NCBI GenBank assembly: GCA_964537965.1
Contig: CAZIDB010000155.1
Location: forward strand, 1-11,187
From: SURF-24 sp964537965
Lineage (GTDB): Bacteria > Bacteroidota > Ignavibacteria > Ignavibacteriales > SURF-24
DNA: 11,187 nt
Direction: 5' to 3'
Shown here: piece after piece, positions 1-7,908 of the stretch
Layout: the number at the start of each line of letters is the position of its first letter
Position numbering within the stretch: the stretch's first letter is position 1
Program-made: the position numbers and the translations under genes
Notes under the pieces: generated by a model
Database searches by the model: none
The model's input: only the letters and a program-made list of their open reading frames with translations
What the model was told of the DNA's origin: nothing

Positions 1-426
1 GATTACCTGAATATAATTTATTTACCCGGCTCAGGTGAATTAACAGTATTTGTTGCCGCAGTCATCGGCGCTTCACTTGGATTTTTATGGTTCAACTCTT
101 ACCCAGCCCAGATTTTTATGGGTGATACGGGCTCGCTTGCTCTCGGTGGCGCATTCGGAATTTTAACGATACTTATTAAGAAAGAATTACTAATCCCGAT
201 TCTTGGCGGAATATTTTTCCTTGAAACGTTATCATCATTAATGCAAAGAGTTTATTTCAAGTACACAAAAAGAAAATACGGTGAAGGCAGAAGAATTTTT
301 AAGATGGCTCCTATCCATCATCATTTTGAAATGCTTGGCTGGCCTGAACCGAAAATTGTAATCAGGTTTTACATTATAACAATTATTCTTGCGATTATAA
401 GCTTAACATCATTTAAGATAAGATGA
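1..426 (+). CDS. mraY: MraY, phospho-N-acetylmuramoyl-pentapeptide-transferase, 3' part
   Basis: The reading frame is open from base 1, so the 5' part lies outside the window; 141 residues are visible, about the last 40% of a family of roughly 360 or more residues. MraY is the integral membrane enzyme that transfers phospho-MurNAc-pentapeptide from UDP to undecaprenyl phosphate, giving lipid I. Seen in the sequence: the FMGDTGSLALGG motif at visible residues 39-50, containing a conserved acidic residue of the Mg-dependent active site, and the family's histidine motif APIHHHFE at about 103-110 followed by GWPEPKIVIRFYII. Hydrophobic segments lie at about 14-34, 47-60, 64-80 and 118-137. The stop codon overlaps the murD start as ATGA, so the two are probably translationally coupled. 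The frame is intact and the identification is secure; only the N-terminus is missing. Confidence 0.96.
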   Translation, partial: DYLNIIYLPGSGELTVFVAAVIGASLGFLWFNSYPAQIFMGDTGSLALGGAFGILTILIKKELLIPILGGIFFLETLSSLMQRVYFKYTKRKYGEGRRIFKMAPIHHHFEMLGWPEPKIVIRFYIITIILAIISLTSFKIR

Positions 427-1772
427 AAAATATACAGGGCAAAAAAATATCAGTTATAGGTGCGGTTAGAAGCGGAATAGGCGCGGCAAAGCTTGCAAAA
501 AAACTCGGTGCTGTTCCGTTCGTAAGTGACTCCGGCTCCAGACAGAAATTGCATGATGCAATAAAATTGTTTGATGAAGAAGGCATTAAGTATGAATGCG
601 GCGAACATACTGATGCCATCTATGATTGCGATTTTATTATAACAAGTCCGGGTGTTCCGTCAGATTCAACTGTACTGAAGAAAGCTTTGGATAAGAATAA
701 TAAAATCTACAGTGAACTTGAATTCAGTTCATGGTTCTGTAATGGAAATGTCTTTTCAATTACAGGTACAAACGGCAAAACTACCACGACTACATTGTGC
801 GGTCATGTGTTCAATTTCTGTGGATTAAAAACTTATTTAGCCGGAAATATCGGTTATGCATTTTCGGAAATTGCATTGGACGTTAAAGAGAATGAATGTG
901 TTGCGCTTGAAACTTCAAGCTTTCAATTGGATAACATTGAAGAATTTAAACCGAAAATTTCTGCAATCTTAAATATTACTCCGGATCATTTAGACAGGTA
1001 TGATAATAATATTCAGAATTATATAAACTCGAAACTGAGAGTCTTTGAAAAGCAGGATGAAAAGGATTATCTAATTCTAAATGCAGATGACAAACTTACT
1101 CCCGGGGTAATCTCAAATAAAAAAGTTAATGTTTTATACTTTTCACTTGAGAAGGAAGTTGAGAACGGTGCTTATCTTAAGAATGATTTAATAAGCTTTG
1201 TAAGAAATGGAATAAATGAGTTTACCTGTGGTGTGAATGAAATATCTCTTAAAGGTGAACATAACTACGCCAACGCAATGGCTGTTATTATAATGGCAAA
1301 ATTATTTAATCTTGATAACAAAAAAATAATTGAAGCTCTCGGTAACTTTCCGGGAGTAGAGCATAGGCTTGAATTTGTGAGAGATATTAATGGTGTAAAA
1401 TATTATAATGATTCAAAGGCTACAAATGTAGATTCCGTATGGTACGCATTAAGAAGTTTTGAACAACCGGTATTTCTTATTCTTGGCGGCAAAGATAAAG
1501 GTAACGATTACAACCAGATTAAAAAGCTTGTAGAAAGTAAAGTAAAAAAGATTTATGCAATTGGTTCATCTGCAGAAAAAGTTTTTAATTTTTTTCATAA
1601 ATCGGTGAAGGTAGAACTTAAAGGAACAATTGATGATTGCATTATTGCGGCAAACAAGGAAGCGCGTGAAGGTGAAGTAGTTTTATTATCCCCTGCCTGT
1701 GCAAGCTTTGATATGTTTGACAATTTTGAGCATCGCGGGAAGGTATTTAAGGAAGCGGTTAATAAATTATGA
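423..1772 (+). CDS. murD: MurD, UDP-N-acetylmuramoylalanine--D-glutamate ligase
   Basis: Cytoplasmic ATP-dependent Mur ligase that adds D-glutamate to UDP-MurNAc-L-Ala. The 449 residues match the usual family length. The N-terminal Rossmann-like domain has VIGAVRSGIGAAKLA at 11-25 and SPGVPSD at 75-81. The ATP P-loop is GTNGKTTTTT at 115-124. The central domain carries ETSSFQLD at 163-170 and ITPDHLDRY at 185-193, and Lys204 in NSKLRVF is at the place of the carbamylated lysine of MurD. GEHNYANAMA at 278-287 and the C-terminal domain motifs YYNDSKATN at 327-335 and LLSPACASFDMF at 421-432 are all present. The start overlaps the mraY stop (ATGA) and has no evident Shine-Dalgarno site, so coupling is likely. 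The DSKATN and SPACAS signatures distinguish it from MurC, encoded downstream. Confidence 0.97.
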   Translation: MKNIQGKKISVIGAVRSGIGAAKLAKKLGAVPFVSDSGSRQKLHDAIKLFDEEGIKYECGEHTDAIYDCDFIITSPGVPSDSTVLKKALDKNNKIYSELEFSSWFCNGNVFSITGTNGKTTTTTLCGHVFNFCGLKTYLAGNIGYAFSEIALDVKENECVALETSSFQLDNIEEFKPKISAILNITPDHLDRYDNNIQNYINSKLRVFEKQDEKDYLILNADDKLTPGVISNKKVNVLYFSLEKEVENGAYLKNDLISFVRNGINEFTCGVNEISLKGEHNYANAMAVIIMAKLFNLDNKKIIEALGNFPGVEHRLEFVRDINGVKYYNDSKATNVDSVWYALRSFEQPVFLILGGKDKGNDYNQIKKLVESKVKKIYAIGSSAEKVFNFFHKSVKVELKGTIDDCIIAANKEAREGEVVLLSPACASFDMFDNFEHRGKVFKEAVNKL

Positions 1773-2890
1773 ATATTAAATTTCTATATCGGACGATAAT
1801 GATTACAATCATCTCCTTTATGATTGTCGGCTCCGCTTTGGTTTTAAGTGCAAGCAGCTTGTTTAGTTTATTGAAGTTCGATAGTTACTATCACCTGTTC
1901 ATTTCTCATCTCGTAAAAGTTATACTTGCCATTGGCGCTTTGTGTGTATTTGCCCTTATTCCTTATGATGTTTATAAGGATCATACTAAAAAAGCAATAT
2001 TTGCTGTGGTAGGACTTTTAGTTCTTACACTTTTTATAGCTCCCAGTGTAAAAGGAGCTGGCAGATGGATAAATCTTCATGTCTTCTCATTCCAACCTGC
2101 GGAAATTGCAAAGTTTGTTCTCATTATGCACCTTGCATATCTAATTGAATCCAAAGGCGAGGATATAAGAAATTATAAAAAAGGTTTTATGTATGCGCTC
2201 ATCTGGGTTTTTATTGTTGCCGCATTAATTGTCATACAACCTAACGTAAGTACAAGTGTTATTATAATTATTGTATCGTTCACAATGCTTTTTGTGGGAA
2301 AGGCTAAGTTATTGCACATTGCCTCAACTTTAATAGTAGTTGGATTTGTTGCAGGTGTGGTTGCATGGAATATGCCTCACTCGCATAAAAGAATTGAAGC
2401 GTTTATAAACAGTCATGAAACCGGTCAGCAAATAAATACGCAGGTGCTTCAGGCAAAAATTGCATTAGGCAGCGGCGGAATTTTAGGCCGGGGCATTGGC
2501 CACAGCCGGCAGAGTGATTTATTCCTTCCGGAATCTTACAGCGATTTTATTTTTTCCATACTTGGTGAAGAGGTTGGATTTATTGGAGCAGCGGTTGTTA
2601 TTGTTTTTTATCTTATAATTTTTGTCTCTGGTGTTTTAATTGCTAAAAAAGCAAAAGATAAATTCGGCCAGCTTTTAGCATTCGGAATTAGCTTCATGAT
2701 AATTCTTAGCGCGTTTATTAATGCTGCGGTTGTAACAGGCCTATTCCCAACAACAGGAATTCCTCTGCCGTTCATCAGTTATGGAGGAACCTCAATTATT
2801 TTTACCTGTGCAGCAGCCGGTATAATTATAAATATTGGTATGGTCACTTATAAAGATTCAATTAAAAGAGCTTCGGTTAAACATAAATGA
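1769..2890 (+). CDS. ftsW: FtsW, SEDS-family septal peptidoglycan glycosyltransferase
   Basis: Polytopic membrane protein of the SEDS family, which polymerises lipid II at the division septum together with a class B penicillin-binding protein (not in this window). The 373 residues contain about ten hydrophobic segments, roughly at 9-30, 45-66, 76-92, 111-126, 143-157, 160-177, 182-200, 268-292, 301-325 and 338-358. Family motifs: KGAGRWINL at 95-103, FQPAEIAKF at 108-116, the extracellular loop FLPESYSDFIFSILGEE at 252-268, in which Asp259 matches the catalytic aspartate of SEDS enzymes, and GIPLPFISYGGTS at 330-342. QPNVST at 157-162 replaces the QPDLGT of many relatives. The position between murD and murG points to FtsW rather than RodA. 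The start overlaps the murD stop by ATGA; a GGAAG lies about 14 bases upstream, rather far for a ribosome binding site. Confidence 0.95.
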   Translation: MNIKFLYRTIMITIISFMIVGSALVLSASSLFSLLKFDSYYHLFISHLVKVILAIGALCVFALIPYDVYKDHTKKAIFAVVGLLVLTLFIAPSVKGAGRWINLHVFSFQPAEIAKFVLIMHLAYLIESKGEDIRNYKKGFMYALIWVFIVAALIVIQPNVSTSVIIIIVSFTMLFVGKAKLLHIASTLIVVGFVAGVVAWNMPHSHKRIEAFINSHETGQQINTQVLQAKIALGSGGILGRGIGHSRQSDLFLPESYSDFIFSILGEEVGFIGAAVVIVFYLIIFVSGVLIAKKAKDKFGQLLAFGISFMIILSAFINAAVVTGLFPTTGIPLPFISYGGTSIIFTCAAAGIIINIGMVTYKDSIKRASVKHK

Positions 2891-3987
2891 GCCAGCGCAA
2901 TAAATATCGTTTTCTTTTTGCCGGCGGAGGAACAGGCGGACATATTTTTCCTGCCATTGCTGTTGCGGAAAAAATTAAAATGTTAAAACCGGAATCAGAG
3001 TTTTTATTTATCGGCACTAAAAATAAAATAGAGTCGGAGGTTGTCCCAAAGGCTGGATTCAAATTTAAATCCATCTGGATAAAAGGATTTGCCAGAAAAT
3101 TCAATATCCGGAATTTACTGTTTCCACTAAAGCTGGCTGTCTCTCTTTGTCAGTCTATCTTTATAAATCTAAGGTTTAAGCCGGCGGTTGCTGTGGGATC
3201 GGGTGGATATGTTTCGGGTCCAGCCATTTGGGGCGCATCATTTTTAGGAGCAAAAATTATTTTGCTTGAACAAAACAGCTATCCCGGTGTTACAACAAGA
3301 ATGCTTGAGAAAAAAGCAGACGAGATTCATATTAGTTTTGAAGAAAGCAAAAAGTATCTAAGAGCTAAGCATAAACTTTTTGTCTCCGGTAATCCAGTTC
3401 GCGCAGAATTTCAGCTTATAGATAAAACTGAAGCAAATAAAAAGTTTAATCTCAATAAAGATAAAAGAACAGTCCTTGTACTTGGCGGTAGTCTTGGTGC
3501 GGGAAATATAAACTCTGTCATTAAAGATTGTCTTCCTGCATTGGCAAAAGAGAATGTTCAGGTAATCTGGCAGACTGGGAAAGATTATTACGAGAACTAT
3601 AAGAATCTTTCATCCGGTGATGTTGTAGTTTGTCCGTTTATTGACGATATGAAAGCTGCTTTTTCTGCATGCACAATTGCAATCTCAAGAGCAGGAGCAA
3701 CCACCATTGCCGAAATAACTAATATGGGAATTCCTACCATATTTGTTCCATCACCTAATGTCGCTGCTAACCATCAGTATTATAATGCCAAAGCCTTGGC
3801 AGATGCCCGTGCAGCAATTCTGCTTAAAGATGATGAGATTAAAAATAATTTACTTGATGCTGTTTTGAACCTGATATTTAATGATCTGGAACTTGTTACC
3901 TTAAAAGAGAACGTGAAAAATTTTGCTAAACCCGATTCAGCTTATGTTATAGCTAAAAGAGCAATTGCATTGGCGGAAATGAATTAA
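2887..3987 (+). CDS. murG: MurG, lipid II-forming N-acetylglucosaminyltransferase
   Basis: Peripheral inner-face membrane GT-B glycosyltransferase that moves GlcNAc from UDP-GlcNAc to lipid I, giving lipid II. The 366 residues are the normal family length. Motifs: the first glycine-rich loop FAGGGTGGHIFPAIAVA at 11-27, the second loop GSGGYVSGP at 104-112, LLEQNSYPGVTTRML at 126-140, the start of the second Rossmann fold VLVLGGSLGAGNIN at 196-209, and the nucleotide-sugar site SRAGATTIAEI at 267-277 followed by PSPNVAANHQYYNAKAL at 288-304. The gene begins inside the last codons of ftsW (ATGA overlap) without a recognisable Shine-Dalgarno site. It ends 14 bases before the next gene, where the run of overlapping genes breaks. 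Confidence 0.97.
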   Translation: MSQRNKYRFLFAGGGTGGHIFPAIAVAEKIKMLKPESEFLFIGTKNKIESEVVPKAGFKFKSIWIKGFARKFNIRNLLFPLKLAVSLCQSIFINLRFKPAVAVGSGGYVSGPAIWGASFLGAKIILLEQNSYPGVTTRMLEKKADEIHISFEESKKYLRAKHKLFVSGNPVRAEFQLIDKTEANKKFNLNKDKRTVLVLGGSLGAGNINSVIKDCLPALAKENVQVIWQTGKDYYENYKNLSSGDVVVCPFIDDMKAAFSACTIAISRAGATTIAEITNMGIPTIFVPSPNVAANHQYYNAKALADARAAILLKDDEIKNNLLDAVLNLIFNDLELVTLKENVKNFAKPDSAYVIAKRAIALAEMN

Positions 3988-3990
3988 AGT

Positions 3991-3998
3991 AAGGTGAG
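3991..3998 (+). promoter_or_regulatory. Ribosome binding site of the murG-murC spacer gene
   Basis: AAGGTGAG lies three bases before the ATG at 4002, in the 14-base gap after murG. It differs from AAGGAGG at one central position. The genes just upstream start by ATGA overlap, so this site indicates independent ribosome entry for the extra membrane gene. Confidence 0.6.
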
Positions 3999-4001
3999 AT
4001 T

Positions 4002-4478
4002 ATGACACAGGAAAATAAACAGGAAATAAGAATTTTTAAGTATAATATGTCGTTCTATTACCAATCGACTATTATTTACTTTATCGCTTTTGTGTGTTAT
4101 GCCATTCTTGTAGGTCAGTTTGGTGTTGATGAGTTCAAATTAATTACGCACGACCCGGTAATTTATTTCTTTGCTCTTGTCGTACTCTTATCAATAATAA
4201 TTTTACTTTATAATTTGTATTTAAGAAGGCACATAGAGATTACTGAGAATGCAATTCTATTTAAGAAAGGTTCTAAGGAGAAGCAAATCAGAATCTCTGA
4301 TATTAAAAGTATTGGAATGACGAGAGAAAAAAAGAATTATAAAGCAACAGCTTTTACTGTTGTAAAGATTCATATTAAAGATAAAAGATTTCCGATTACA
4401 ATAAGACCATTTGATTTCGAAAATTCTCATGCGCTTATGGAATTTTTAGTTGATATTAAAAAGCGGACAGGAAATTAA
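4002..4478 (+). CDS. Two-helix membrane protein with a PH-like (bPH/DUF304-type) domain
   Basis: A 158-residue protein that is not one of the named dcw genes. It has a short polar N-terminus, two hydrophobic helices at about 20-40 and 52-73, a basic stop (LRRH at 74-77), then about 80 residues of alternating strands ending in a helix. The run HIEITENAILFKKGSKEKQI, then RISDIKSIGM, a charged turn, VVKIHIKDKRFPITIRPF and a final helix at about 140-155 resembles the bacterial PH domains fused to membrane helices. Both termini are predicted cytoplasmic, with the basic residues after helix 2 on the inner face. Its own ribosome binding site lies at 3991-3998 and murC starts two bases after its stop, so it is an integral part of the operon. 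A role in envelope assembly is inferred from position alone. I recognise the fold pattern but not a named family; the fold call is moderate. Confidence 0.75.
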   Translation: MTQENKQEIRIFKYNMSFYYQSTIIYFIAFVCYAILVGQFGVDEFKLITHDPVIYFFALVVLLSIIILLYNLYLRRHIEITENAILFKKGSKEKQIRISDIKSIGMTREKKNYKATAFTVVKIHIKDKRFPITIRPFDFENSHALMEFLVDIKKRTGN

Positions 4479-4480
4479 TA

Positions 4481-5857
4481 ATGTTAGGAAAGTATAAGAA
4501 AATACATTTTGTTGGAATTGGCGGCATTGGAATGAGCGGCATTGCAGAAGTGCTTCACAAGAAAGGTTTTGCTGTTTCCGGCTCTGATAAAGAACTTAGC
4601 TCAGTAACTGAAAGACTGGAAAAGCAGGGAATCAGAATTTACAAGGGTCACAAAGAAGAAAATATTAACGATGCGGATCTTGTTGTTTATACATCAGCGG
4701 CAACGCAGGAAAATCCTGAAATTATTGCGGCTAAAAGAAAAGGAATTACCGCTGTTAAAAGAGCGGAAATGCTTGCCGAATGTATGCGCGGCAAATATGG
4801 AATTTGTATTGCCGGTACTCATGGCAAAACTACAACAACTTCTATGGTAGGATTGATATTAACCGAAGCAGGAGTTGACCCGACAATCTTAGTCGGAGGA
4901 AATTTGAAAGCACTTGGCGGTACTAATGCAAGACTTGGTAACGGTGAATTTATAGCTGTAGAAGCGGATGAGTTTGACAGGACATTTTTGAAATTAACTC
5001 CAACCATTGCTGCAATTACAAACTTAGAAGCGGAACATCTTGATACTTACAAAGATCTTGATGATATTAAAAAAACGTTCGTCGAATTTGCAAATAAAAT
5101 TCCCTTCTACGGTTTTGTTGCAATTTGTACCGATGAGAAAAATCTCAAAGAGATTAAACCTTCTATAAAAGGAAGAGTTATTACTTACGGAATGGAAGAA
5201 GGTGCCGAAGTTAAGGCAATAAATATTATGAGCACAGAAAAATCAAGTACCTTTACCGCAAAATATTTTGGTGAAGATCTTGGTGAAGTCAAACTGAATA
5301 TTCCCGGTGTTCATAATATTAAAAATTCACTGGCCGCTTTAATTATAGCAAAGGAATTGAAAATAGATTTACAGACAATTAAGAAGTCTCTTGAGTCTTT
5401 CAGAGGTGCGGACAGGCGATTTGAAATAAAATATGATAAAGAAATAATGCTTATTGATGATTATGCTCATCATCCGACAGAAGTTGCTTCGACTTTGGAT
5501 GGGATCAGAAAAGGCTGGAACAGAAGATTAATCGCTGTCTTTCAGCCTCACTTGTTTACAAGGACAAAAGATTTTGCCGAAGATTTTGGCAAGGCTTTTC
5601 TGAACTCCGACATTTTTGTTTGTACAGATATATATCCGTCCAGGGAAGAACCCATTGCCGGTATTACAGGTGAATTAGTTGCTGATGCAGCTAAAAAATC
5701 AGGGCATAAAAAAGTTATCTATGAAAAGGATAAAACGAAACTGCCCGAAGTATTAAAAAATATTGCATTAAATGGTGATATAATAATTACAATGGGCGCC
5801 GGCGATATATGGAAATACGGCGAAATGTTTTTAAAAAATTATTTGAACAAAAATTAA
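4481..5857 (+). CDS. murC: MurC, UDP-N-acetylmuramate--L-alanine ligase
   Basis: Cytoplasmic ATP-dependent ligase that adds L-alanine, the first stem-peptide residue, to UDP-MurNAc. The 458 residues are typical. The N-terminal domain starts with HFVGIGGIGMSGIAEVL at 9-25, with SGSD at 33-36 and YTSAA at 70-74. The ATP P-loop is GTHGKTTTT at 112-120, whose histidine is characteristic of MurC and Mpl. EADEFDRTFL at 161-170 and NLEAEHLDTY at 181-190 form the central domain; GVHNIKNSLAA is at 276-286. The C-terminal domain has DDYAHHPTE at 326-334, FQPHLFTRT at 354-362 and GAGDIW at 439-444. AGGA at 4469-4472, inside the end of the upstream gene, is at suitable spacing for the ATG at 4481. Mpl is an alternative with the same P-loop, but the dcw context and the DDYAHHPTE form favour MurC. 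Confidence 0.96.
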   Translation: MLGKYKKIHFVGIGGIGMSGIAEVLHKKGFAVSGSDKELSSVTERLEKQGIRIYKGHKEENINDADLVVYTSAATQENPEIIAAKRKGITAVKRAEMLAECMRGKYGICIAGTHGKTTTTSMVGLILTEAGVDPTILVGGNLKALGGTNARLGNGEFIAVEADEFDRTFLKLTPTIAAITNLEAEHLDTYKDLDDIKKTFVEFANKIPFYGFVAICTDEKNLKEIKPSIKGRVITYGMEEGAEVKAINIMSTEKSSTFTAKYFGEDLGEVKLNIPGVHNIKNSLAALIIAKELKIDLQTIKKSLESFRGADRRFEIKYDKEIMLIDDYAHHPTEVASTLDGIRKGWNRRLIAVFQPHLFTRTKDFAEDFGKAFLNSDIFVCTDIYPSREEPIAGITGELVADAAKKSGHKKVIYEKDKTKLPEVLKNIALNGDIIITMGAGDIWKYGEMFLKNYLNKN

Positions 5858-5875
5858 TAACTCTGAACAACACAG

Positions 5876-6643
5876 ATGAATAACAAAGGAAAGATAACCG
5901 GAATTCTGCTTTTTACAGTGATGCTGCTTGGAGTAGTCTATCTTTCCGTGGTTAACAAAAGGATCGATGAAAAAATAAAATCGATTGAGTTAACGGGTAA
6001 CAATTATTTAACCAAAGAACAGTATTTAAAATTTTTAAAATTAAATAACATTTATGATTTTAAATTTTTATCTTTGCACATAATAAAAAGTCGTTTTGAA
6101 AAACATCCGTACATTGATAAAGTAGACGTCAAGTTTAGAACCAGGAATGAAATCCTGGTTAACATACATGAGAAAAAATTTGAAGCAGTTTTACTGAAAG
6201 ACTCATCTGAGTTTCTTATTACAAAAGAGTTTGAATTGATTCCTAAAATTTCCCCGATAAGAAACTTCGATCTTCCGGTAATCTATAATCCGGAATCAGA
6301 CCGTTCGATGAAGAGTTTTTCCTCATTTAAAAATGACGATATAAAAACTGCATTCAGAATTTTAGAATCTGTTAAACTTATCAATTCCGGTCTTTATAAC
6401 GATTTGGCGGAAATAAATTTACGTCGGGGGCACGACATAGTCTTGGGGTTCAGAGGATTTGATTTCCCTGTTGTGGTTGGCAGAGGTAATGAAACCGAGA
6501 AAATATTATACTTCAAACAAGTTTGGGACAAACTTAAGGATAAGAATGTTAACGAGCTTGATATCAATTATATCGATCTTAGATTCGATAAAATTATTTA
6601 CATCGGTACAAATGATACATTAAATGTGGTAAAAGGCGTTTAG
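5876..6643 (+). CDS. ftsQ: FtsQ/DivIB-type divisome protein
   Basis: Bitopic membrane protein that scaffolds the divisome, linking early FtsA/FtsZ assembly to late septal synthesis. The 255 residues comprise a short cytoplasmic N-terminus, one membrane helix at about 8-26 (ITGILLFTVMLLGVVYLSVV) and a periplasmic part. Residues about 34-102 form a POTRA domain: KSIELTGNNYLTKEQYLKF, then HPYIDKVDVKFRTRNEILVN and the strand ending IHEKKFEAVL. The C-terminal beta domain ends with the FtsQ-like NYIDLRFDKIIYIG at 231-244. murC ends 18 bases upstream and ftsA starts one base after the stop. No Shine-Dalgarno site is visible before the ATG at 5876, and no better in-frame start is available. FtsQ proteins diverge quickly, so the call rests on topology, the POTRA pattern and the position between murC and ftsA. 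Confidence 0.9.
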   Translation: MNNKGKITGILLFTVMLLGVVYLSVVNKRIDEKIKSIELTGNNYLTKEQYLKFLKLNNIYDFKFLSLHIIKSRFEKHPYIDKVDVKFRTRNEILVNIHEKKFEAVLLKDSSEFLITKEFELIPKISPIRNFDLPVIYNPESDRSMKSFSSFKNDDIKTAFRILESVKLINSGLYNDLAEINLRRGHDIVLGFRGFDFPVVVGRGNETEKILYFKQVWDKLKDKNVNELDINYIDLRFDKIIYIGTNDTLNVVKGV

Positions 6644-6644
6644 A

Positions 6645-7886
6645 ATGAAAAAGAATATTATTGCAGGGTTAGATCTTGGAACTACAAAAGTGGGAGCTAT
6701 TATTGCGGAAAAGAGTGATAATGTTATTGATGTACTTGGTTTTGGCGTCGCTCCTTCAGAAGGCTTGAACAGAGGTTTAGTTGCAAATATATCCAAGACT
6801 GCCGAAGCAATAAAATCTGCAATGGATATCGCACAGAACAGAGCAGGCATTGAAATTAAAGTTGTTAATGTTGGTGTTGCAGGCGAACATATTACAGGTT
6901 TAAGACACAGAAATTATGTAACCGTTAGTAACCCGGAAAAAGAAATTACCCAGGATGATCTTAACAGGTTAGAAGCAGATGTCAGAACAATCCGAATTCC
7001 TTCAGACAGGCAGATACTCCACATAATCCCGGAAGAATTTTCTATTGATCACCAGGGTGGAATTGATAGTCCGCTTGGTATGTGCGGTCAAAGATTGGAA
7101 GCGACAAATCATATAGTACTCGCTTCGGTTCCGGCTATTCAGAATATTAAAAGATCAGTTGAACGTGCAGGATTCATTGTTAAAGATTATATACTTCAGC
7201 CTCTTGCATCAAGCCAGGCAGTACTTGAAGATAATGAAAAAGATCTTGGAATAGTTCTTATTGATATAGGCGGCGGCACAACTGATATTGCAATCTTCCA
7301 CAAGAAAAGTATTAAGCACACAAAAGTTATTGGTGTTGCAGGCAACCAGGTTACCAATGACATCAGGGAATCACTTGGTATAGTAACCGAAGACGCGGAA
7401 AGATTGAAGAAAGAATATGGCTTTGCAACCGAAAGCGCAATTATTAAAGAAGAAGATATTTATATAAAAAGTGTCGGCGGAAGAGGAAATATTAAAATTC
7501 CTTTAAGCCTGCTTACGCAAATTATAAGTGTAAGAATGAGAGAGCTCTTCAGTTTAATTGATAATGAAATAAGGCACTCTGGCTTTAAGAGTAAAGTGAA
7601 AGCAGGAATAGTATTAACCGGCGGAGGTGCTTTGCTTAAAGGTTGCAGTGAATTAGCTGAAGAAGTTTTTGGATTACCCACAAGAATTGGTGTACCTCTG
7701 GATTTAGGTACAGGTCTTTCAAAAGAAATTGAAAGCCCTGAGTTTGCAACTGTTGCAGGTTTGGCAAAAGGAATTCCGGGCGCCGGCTCTTCTGAAACTA
7801 TGATTTCTGTTAGAACACAAAAAAATAAATCGAAAAAAATAACAGACATATTTAAAAAAGTACAAGATTTTTTTGATGAATTATAA
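6645..7886 (+). CDS. ftsA: FtsA, actin-like divisome protein and membrane anchor of FtsZ
   Basis: Cytoplasmic actin/Hsp70-fold ATPase that tethers FtsZ filaments to the membrane and recruits later divisome proteins. The 413 residues match the family. The phosphate-1 motif GLDLGTTKVGAII is at 8-20, phosphate-2 IDIGGGTTDIAIF at 206-218 and the adenosine motif VLTGGGALLKG at 323-333. The FtsA-specific 1C subdomain lies between the first two, about residues 83-165, including HITGLRHRNYVTVSNPEKEI. The last 17 residues, from KKITDIF to FFDEL, form a likely amphipathic helix of mixed Lys and Phe/Ile, as expected for the membrane-targeting sequence. ftsA starts one base after ftsQ, with AAAAGG at 6631-6636 as ribosome binding site inside ftsQ. 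ftsZ follows after 22 bases. Confidence 0.96.
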   Translation: MKKNIIAGLDLGTTKVGAIIAEKSDNVIDVLGFGVAPSEGLNRGLVANISKTAEAIKSAMDIAQNRAGIEIKVVNVGVAGEHITGLRHRNYVTVSNPEKEITQDDLNRLEADVRTIRIPSDRQILHIIPEEFSIDHQGGIDSPLGMCGQRLEATNHIVLASVPAIQNIKRSVERAGFIVKDYILQPLASSQAVLEDNEKDLGIVLIDIGGGTTDIAIFHKKSIKHTKVIGVAGNQVTNDIRESLGIVTEDAERLKKEYGFATESAIIKEEDIYIKSVGGRGNIKIPLSLLTQIISVRMRELFSLIDNEIRHSGFKSKVKAGIVLTGGGALLKGCSELAEEVFGLPTRIGVPLDLGTGLSKEIESPEFATVAGLAKGIPGAGSSETMISVRTQKNKSKKITDIFKKVQDFFDEL

Positions 7887-7888
7887 AT

Positions 7889-7900
7889 ACCACAACAAGG
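7889..7900 (+). repeat. ftsZ leader copy of a 12-nt inverted repeat
   Basis: The bases ACCACAACAAGG just upstream of ftsZ are the exact reverse complement of 9273-9284 in the ftsZ 3' untranslated region. The last four bases are the first half of the ftsZ Shine-Dalgarno site. The two copies flank ftsZ in inverted orientation, so the leader and the 3' end of one mRNA could pair. Confidence 0.7.
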
Positions 7901-7904
7901 AGGA
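7897..7904 (+). promoter_or_regulatory. Strong ribosome binding site of ftsZ
   Basis: AAGGAGGA, four bases before the ATG at 7909, is the best Shine-Dalgarno match in the window. It lies in the 22-base ftsA-ftsZ gap and favours the ATG at 7909 as the main start. This fits the high cellular demand for FtsZ relative to the upstream products. Confidence 0.85.
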
Positions 7905-7908
7905 CTAA

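Noticed and set aside
2237..2254. QPNVST in FtsW instead of QPDLGT, as a possibly inactive enzyme
   Set aside because: The aspartate considered catalytic in SEDS proteins is in the later extracellular loop and is present here (Asp259); the Asn variant alone does not indicate loss of activity.
5865..5875. Pairing of the ftsZ 3'UTR segment with the ftsQ leader (AACAACACAG)
   Set aside because: Only about six contiguous bases can pair, which is expected by chance in such sequence; it does not compare with the 12-nt match to the ftsZ leader.
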